From positions 33,773,732-33,837,731 of the forward strand of contig NC_054886.1 of NCBI RefSeq assembly GCF_018320785.1: 64,000 nt of DNA, read 5' to 3'. Below, piece by piece: positions 57,994 to 64,000 of the stretch (position 1 is the stretch's first letter; the number at the start of each line of letters is the position of its first letter). Origin of the DNA: Cheilinus undulatus (Eukaryota > Chordata > Actinopteri > Labriformes > Labridae). Position numbers and translations under genes: made by a program. The notes below the pieces were generated by a model. The model saw only the letters and a program-made list of their open reading frames with translations. It was not told the origin of the DNA and did not search any database.

Positions 57994-58134
57994 GTCTAGA
58001 CCCTATGTTGTTTAAGATAAGAAAACAGACAAATACGAGGGGCGCCTGGTTCCCCATTTCCACAAAGTTGGGGACTGAAGACATCAACTGTCAAATATTG
58101 AGAGAGAAATTCCGTTCCGTTCTTGCTTGATGTA

Positions 58135-58860
58135 CATCTTAACTTCGAGGCAACAATGTACACATACAGAAAAACTGCTATTAAATCACCATAATCAATA
58201 TTTTTTTCTACTTTTTTTTCAGAAATCTCTTTAACAACTTCAGAGTTGCTCAAAACTACCAGTCAACAAATTTAAAGATTTTAACCCTTTAAATGCCAGT
58301 TCGATTATTTGAAATATTAAATTTTTTACTAAAATAAACAGAAAAAGTGAATTATTTTCCATAAAATTAATAGTAGAAAGAAGGGGCTTTGGTGCTGATG
58401 AGAGTCTTGGATGGGTCAAAGATTAGCAAAAAAATTGATTTCTTCACATCTGTATTTTTTTTGTACATGTACATTTCTGCCTCGAAGGTGTCCAGAGGGT
58501 GCCCTAATGTTAAATCTGGCACTACATAAAAAATACAAATGCAATAAAATCAATTTTGTTGCTAATCTTTGACCCATCCAAGACTCTCATCAGCACCAAA
58601 GCCCCTTCTTTCTACTATTAATTTTATGGAAAATAATTCACCTTTTCTGTTGTTTAGTGAAAAATAAGATGTTTCAAATAATCAAACTGGCATTTAAAGG
58701 GTTAAAATCTTGAAAATATTGAATGTTAGGTAGATTTGAGCAGGTCTGAAGTTGTTAAAGAGATTTCTGAAAAAAAAGCAGAACAAAATATTGACGTCCG
58801 TGTACATTTTTGCCTGGAAGGTGTCCAGAGGGAAGTGAATTTGAGGAGGGCACAAGGGTT
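58135..58860. mobile_element. Palindromic element, same family as 4431-5151
   Basis: GGGGCTTTGGTGCTGATGAG and TCTTGGATGGGTCAAAGATT near 58384-58432 return in reverse near 58562-58612. Outer blocks AATGTACA, AAACTGCTATTAAATCACCA and TTTGCCTNGAAGGTGTCCAG match the palindrome at 4.4-5.1 kb. The right end reads GAGGAGGGCACAAGGGTTAA. Non-coding. Confidence 0.65.
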
Positions 58861-58869
58861 AATCCAGAG

Positions 58870-59350
58870 TCAAAACTGATTGTTCAGCAAGCGCTATATT
58901 TAGTCAGTAAGACACAGTGAAAGCATTAATGTTTGTATGTTGTGATCAGCTTTAATTTTTTTTTTTTTAAACATGTTTCATTGAATTTTGAACATTTAAG
59001 AGGAAAAAAGGAGGAAAACCGAAAAGAAAAAAGAAAAACGAAAAACACATGACAGCAAGTACTGAAATAAGCAGAGTATAAACCAAGTGGGATCAGACAA
59101 TACATACAAAATAAAACGAGATGGTCAAAATATCCCTATATCAGCTTTAATTTTAACAGTGTAAACTGACTCTCCTAGCAACATGATCCACTTCTATCCA
59201 CTTCTGCATTTTTAATTTTATCACATAATTTCTTTGACAAGCTCAGCATTTAAGACAGGAAACCACATATACTGTTACCACTGTTTTTAAACTCCCAAAA
59301 ATAAACTGAAACCATGTTTTAATATCAGACTTGAGGTGAATAATATTTTT
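58870..59350. other. Distal part of tlr2 intron 1, nothing recognised
   Basis: AT-rich, with an A-rich patch at 58990-59040. No gene, RNA or clear repeat. Confidence 0.4.
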
Positions 59351-59355
59351 CTTAC

Positions 59356-59450
59356 CTGTTTGGTTGCAGAGCTGAGATGGTGAGGAGAGAACACTGTAGT
59401 TCTTTAAGATAGAAATGACAAGTAGAACCGTTGGAGGGGCTTCATGATTG
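59356..59450 (-). other. tlr2: tlr2 5' UTR exon
   Basis: AACAG|GTAAGA on the minus strand at 59356 is a strong donor that can pair with the acceptor before the ATG at 56621. The 5' limit is a guess. A Tc1-type element starts at 59678, leaving under 330 bp for exon and proximal promoter unless the element contributes. Confidence 0.55.
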
Positions 59451-59968
59451 CAGTCTAAGGAAGTTGACAGATTTCATCAAGTGTGAAAAGAGGTAGTGAG
59501 CATGAAAATTTACTTTCAGGAGGAAACCTGTGCAAGAGTCTGCTTGTGACCTTTGCTCATTTATATGCATGACAAATTTTAGACAAAGTTAACATAATAT
59601 TTTACTTATCACACTTCTTAGATTTTGATCAGATACCTATACTAATCTCCTCTGTGTAGCACAGATATGATCAAATACACTGCTCAACAAAATAAAGGGA
59701 ACACATAATCATCACAATGTAATTCCAAGTCAATCACACTTCCAGGGTATCAATCTGTCCAGTTAAGAGGCAGCACTGATTGTGAATCAGTTTCACCTGC
59801 TGCTGTGCAAATGGGACAGACAATAGGTGGGAAGGAGAGGCAATTAGCAAGACAACCCCTAAAGGAATGGTTTTGCAGGTGGAAGCCATAGACCATCTCC
59901 CTCTCCTCATCTTTTCTGGCAGATTTTTGGTTACTTTTGCATCCAGTGCCCTCACCACTAGTGGAAGC

Positions 59969-60850
59969 ATGAGGCGGTATCTGCAACCCACAGAAGTTGC
60001 TCAGGTAGTGCAGCTCATCCAGGATGGCACATCCTTGTGCGCCATGGCAAGAAGATTTGTTGTGTCTCCCAGCACACTGCCAGGGGTGTGGAGGAGATAC
60101 CAGGAGACGTGGAGGGCAGCAACCCTATGTGCAAAGAGGAACAGGAGGAGCACTGCCAGAGCCCTAAAAAATGACGTCCAGCAGGCCACAAATGTGCATG
60201 TTTCTGCTCAAACTGTCAGAAACAGACGCCATGAGGGTGGTATGAGGGCCTGACTTCCACAAGTGGGGCCTGTGCTCACAGCCCAGCACCGTGCAGCCAG
60301 ACTGGTATTTGCCAGAAAACATTAGAATTGGCAGATTCGCCATTTGCACCTGTGCTCTTCACAGATGAGAGCAGGTTCACACATGTGACAGACGTGAGGG
60401 AATCTGGAGATGCCGTGGAGAACGTTCTTCTGCCTGCAACATCCTCCAGCATGGCCAGTTTGGTGGTGGGTCGGTAATGGTCGGGGACCACACAGACCTC
60501 CATGTGCCAGCCAGAAGTACCCTGACTGCTATTAGGTACCGGGATGAGGTCCTCAGACCATATGCTGATGCAGTGGACCCTTGGTTCCTTCTGATGCGTG
60601 GCAATGCTCGGCCTCATGTGGCTGGAGTGTGTCTGCAGCTCCTGCATGATGAAAGCATTGCTGCTATGGACTTTCCTGCCTGTTCCCCAGACCTGAATCC
60701 AATCGGGCACCTCTTGGACATCGTGTCTTGTTCCATCCACCGCCGCCACATCGCACCACAGACTGTCCAGGAGCTGACTGATGCCCTGATCTAAGTCTGG
60801 GAGGAGATCCCTCAGGAGACCATCCGTCATCTCATCAGCATTCCCAGACG
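59969..60850 (+). pseudogene. Tc1-type transposase pseudogene
   Basis: From ATG at 59969: [20 protein letters not shown] and the following helix-turn-helix region to about 60253, where the frame stops. The catalytic part continues in shifted frames: LTAIRYRDEVLRPYADAVDP, then GNARPHVAGVCLQLLHDE, and DFPACSPDLNPIGHLLDI, with the DNARPH and SPDLNPIEHLWD boxes altered (DN to GN, EHLW to GHLL). DDE-type integrase-fold enzyme, inactive here. Confidence 0.85.
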
Positions 60851-60858
60851 TTGTAGGG

Positions 60859-61894
60859 CAGGGGTCATCAAGTATATTTGCATAAGGGCCAAATTTAGTC
60901 TGGGCAGAAACTCTGGGGCTGGACTTTCAAAAAGACAAAAATTAGATCAATATTTTGGTCTGATAAACATATTATTGTGCAGCAGGCCACAAGAAGACGG
61001 GCCTGCCCACATAGCACCAGTATTAACTCATTTTTGACACTTTTAACCCCTTCTTGATACTTTTTTTGCCTCTTTAACCAATTTTTGACATTCCTTAATG
61101 CCTTTTGAACCTCTTTTCTTCTGTTTTTTCCACTTTCTAACTCCTTTTCATTACTTGTTTTGCCACTATTAAACCATTTTTTGCCATTTTCCCCTCATTA
61201 TGCCACTCTTTAATCTCTTTTTTGCAACTTTCTTGCTAATCATTGCCCTGTGTGCCTCTCTTTAACACCTTTTCACTACTGTGCCAGATTATTTTTGCTA
61301 TATTTCTGCCCCTTTTCGCCCCTTTTTGATAGTTCAACCTAATTTTTGCCATTCTTTAGCCCCTTTTAAACCACTTTTCCACTTTGTTTTATCCCCTTTG
61401 TGCTACTCTTTTATCAATTTTTGCCACTTTTCTTACATTTTTTTCCATTTTTTATTCTGTTTAATTTACTTTTTTTGCATTTTTTTGCCACTTTGGACCC
61501 ATTTTTGATACTTCTTTCCCCCTTTTACCTTTTTTTTTGTAACATTTCAACTTCTTTTCACAACTTTTCCTGTCAATTTTTTGTCCCTTTGTGCCACACT
61601 ACAACCCTTTTCGCCACTTTATCTGTCCATTTTTGCAACATTTTTGCCAACTTTAAATCAATGTATTATTATTGTTATTATTATTATTATTATTATTTTA
61701 CTAAAAATGACTGGCAAATAAATTTCTATAAAGAACAACCAGATGTTTAGTCATTCTGAAACTATTCCAATACTAATCATTTTTGGGGTGGATTTAACAA
61801 GCCTCCTTTTATGAATGTCATGACCTTCTGGGGGCCGGACAGAAAGCTTTGGGAGGCCTGATATGGCCCCCGGGCCGCCAGTTGATGATCATTG
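60859..61894. mobile_element. hAT-type element nested in the Tc1 copy, perfect target duplication
   Basis: Ends CAGGGGTCATCAAGTATATT and, reverse-complemented, CAATGATCATCAACTGGCGG. Flanked by TTGTAGGG on both sides (60851-60858 and 61895-61902). Interior: inverted GGCAAAAATGG-type array, read here as TTTTTGCCACTTT (61020-61670), and an (ATT)n tract. Same subfamily as 16822-17946 and 29125-31001. Confidence 0.92.
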
Positions 61895-62164
61895 TTGTAG
61901 GGAGTGCATACAGGCACGTAGATGTCATACACACTACTGAGCCTCATTCTGAGTTGTCTAGATGAATTTCACAGGAGTTGGATCAGCCTGTGATCTGATT
62001 TTTCCACTTTTATTTCGAGTATGATTTGGTTTCCACTGACCGTTCTTATGTTATCTTGTTCTCAACACATTCCGCTATATAAAGAATAAAGATTTTCAAC
62101 TGGAATATTTCATTCATCGAGAGCTGGGATGGGTTATTTAAGAGTTCCCTTTTTTTGAGCAGCG

Positions 62165-63470
62165 TTTTGTGTTGTTTGCCACTAAACCAGTAGTAAATCT
62201 GTGTACTTAGCAGTGCACTGTGCCTGGAACTCCTACAGGTGGCATTGCAACCTGATAAAAGAAGCACAGAAGTCATCCTTATTCAGGTAAAAACATGCTT
62301 TTCTTTATTCAACTAATTAGAACTACAACTTCCCAAAGAGTAATGCAGCGAGTTTCCTACAGTAAGGACAGCCTCAATCATGACATGTTCATTTGTTTGA
62401 ATTAATAAAATCAATAATTAACAGAGTGAATGTAATTATAAAGACTTTTTAAACAGTGCAGGCAGTCTTCTAAATACAAAGGAAATTAGTCTTATTTCCA
62501 CCTAATTATATATTTATCATCAAACCTTAATAAACATCATGTTATGATTTTTTACCACATTTAAAATATCTAATAGCTCTAATCAGGCCTGTTTTGACAC
62601 AGATTTCAACATTAGATTAATGCATTTTTCATGTATGACTTTGTGTAACGTTGGCTGCTTTGGAGGAGGAGGCTGACTGATCTGCAGCAGCTGTATCAGA
62701 TTTTCAAGCAGAGAACTGTTGTTGTATTTGGTTCTTGCAGGCTGGCCACTTAACCAGCCTTTAAAAGTCCTCTTTATTGCACACACAGTGCTCCTCTTGG
62801 CCACAGACATTAGCTTTGGTGATTAGAACCTTTAATTCCAATCTACCAATCATATGTTTCTAATGAAATTTGTCTGGTAATAATCGGCTGCCAATCTATC
62901 AGGGCATCTCTACTTTCGAATTGTCTGAAAATTTCCTGAAATCTTCCACACAGCATAAATCACATTCTTTAAGATAAAGTCTAATGCAAACAACTCATAC
63001 TTGTCAGGGTTCATCTGGTCTTTGGACAGAGTTGTTTACCTAAATTTATTTGAGAATACAAATTGAAATGAGAGTTCGCGGTTTAACTGAAAGTACATTT
63101 AAGAACCCTCCAGGGATGGTTAAACTTGTCATCTGGCAGGAAATGGTGATGTGCTGCATGAGAGCTTCCTCTTCATCTATTGCATAGTTTGATAGACTGA
63201 ATAACAGAGTGGGAAGACTGAGATCTGATAGAAATTTAAATCAATCCTCCTACTACATAGTGATACGCATGGGCAGAGCAGGGGTTTCCCCCTCCACTGA
63301 TTACCAAGCCCACAGCAGGGGGAGCCCTTGAGAAGACTGGAGTGAAATTAGTACTAGTAATTTTTCCTTCTTAGTGTCTGTCTTGAATCAAAACCATCTA
63401 AATTAATTGGTTGACATACAGAAATTTGTGTCAGATGTGGTAAAAAAGTACATAAGGGCCCTGCTCCTCC
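62165..63470. other. Gene-free stretch upstream of tlr2
   Basis: No exon, RNA gene or repeat recognised. Short frames lack similarity to known proteins. Confidence 0.45.
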
Positions 63471-63479
63471 CTATGCAGG

Positions 63480-64000
63480 GATAGAGAACAAAAAGCGGGG
63501 ACAGAGAGCAAAATGATGACAATGGAGCAGAAGAAAACAGGAACAGAGAGCAAGATGAGTATGACAGAGGAGCAGAAATCAAGTGCAGGAGGCAAGATGT
63601 GGAAGATGGAGGAGAAGAAGCAGGGACAGATAGCAAGATGAGGATAATGTAGGGGAAAAAAGCAGGGACAGAGAGCAAGATTATGATGATGGAGGAGAAG
63701 AAAGCAGGGACAGAGTGCAAGATGAGGATGACGGAAGAGATGGAAGCAGGGACAGAGCCAAATGAGGATAATGTAGGGGAAGCAAGCAGGGACAGAGTGC
63801 AAGAAGAGGATAATGTAGGGGAAGCAAGCAGGGACAGAGTGCAAGAAGAGGATAATGTAGGGGAAGCAAGCAGGGACAGAGAGCAAGATGAGGATAATGT
63901 AGGGGAAGAGAGCAGGGACAGAGAGCAAGATGAGGATAATGTAGGGGAAGCAAGCAGGGACAGAGTGCAAGATGAGTATGACAGAGGAGAAGAAAGCAGG
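63480..64000 (-). repeat. 42-bp minisatellite at the window edge
   Basis: Units read GGATAATGTAGGGGAAGCAA then GCAGGGACAGAGTGCAAGA. Starts at 63766, 63808 and 63850 give a 42-bp period; earlier units are more varied. It continues past the window. The period is a multiple of three, so minus-strand frames of repeated SVPACFPYIILILL-type words stay open; these are not genes. Confidence 0.92.

Larger units (their letters stand above)
59678..62164 (+). mobile_element. Tc1-type DNA transposon, decayed, with nested insertion
   Basis: Left end CACTGCTCAACAAAATAAAG and right end, reverse-complemented CGCTGCTCAAAAAAAGGGAA, form terminal repeats. A transposase relic lies inside on the plus strand. A hAT-ended element occupies 60859-61894. 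Without that insertion the element is about 1.45 kb, a usual size. It starts about 230 bp upstream of the tlr2 5' UTR exon. Confidence 0.8.

Noticed and set aside
63403-63970. Minus-strand frame of 179 codons rich in PYIILILLSVPA words
   Set aside because: It is the 42-bp minisatellite read in frame; membrane-protein look is accidental.

Overview
This is a window of vertebrate, almost certainly teleost, nuclear DNA. Three things point there: spliceosomal genes with short exons and long introns, a toll-like receptor 2 gene cut into a dozen exons (mammalian TLR2 has one coding exon), and repeat families typical of ray-finned fish (tRNA-derived SINEs, L2-like LINE debris, Tc1-, pogo-, Harbinger- and TTAA-type DNA elements, and many short hAT-type elements). 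Species was not determined; a spiny-rayed fish is my guess.

Layout. 1-17.9 kb: no gene I can name. It holds DNA-element remnants, a 650-bp palindrome, microsatellites, a 57-bp minisatellite, a short interstitial telomere-like tract, and a candidate minus-strand first exon near 14.2-14.6 kb. 18.0-22.0 kb (+): a non-coding host gene of seven short exons with a U14 (SNORD14) box C/D snoRNA in each of its last five introns. 22.9-34.5 kb (+): rnf175 (RNF121/RNF175 family membrane RING protein), nine coding exons, 313 residues. Its last two introns look like U12-type minor-spliceosome introns. 35.3-59.4 kb (-): tlr2, one 5' UTR exon plus eleven coding exons that join without frameshift or stop into 817 residues (signal peptide, LRRs, LRR-CT, TM, TIR). 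59.5-64 kb: a Tc1-type element with a decayed transposase and a nested hAT-ended element, then a 42-bp minisatellite running off the window.

rnf175 and tlr2 lie tail to tail, as I recall for RNF175 and TLR2 on human chromosome 4; this ancient linkage supports both names. The snoRNA host lies just upstream of rnf175 on the same strand.

Much of the rest is transposable elements. At least five hAT-ended copies keep 8-bp target duplications that I could read base by base, and several carry degenerate arrays of a GGCAAAAATGG-like unit. Nested insertions give relative ages: TTAA-type element in SINE, two MITEs in one LINE, hAT in Tc1, hAT in an older array element.

Most noteworthy: (1) the five-copy U14 cassette array in a dedicated non-coding host; (2) two adjacent U12-type introns flanking one 102-nt RING exon of rnf175; (3) the tlr2 TIR-exon junction, where three in-frame acceptors would change a loop length; (4) the repeated association of hAT-type ends with the GGCAAAAATGG arrays.
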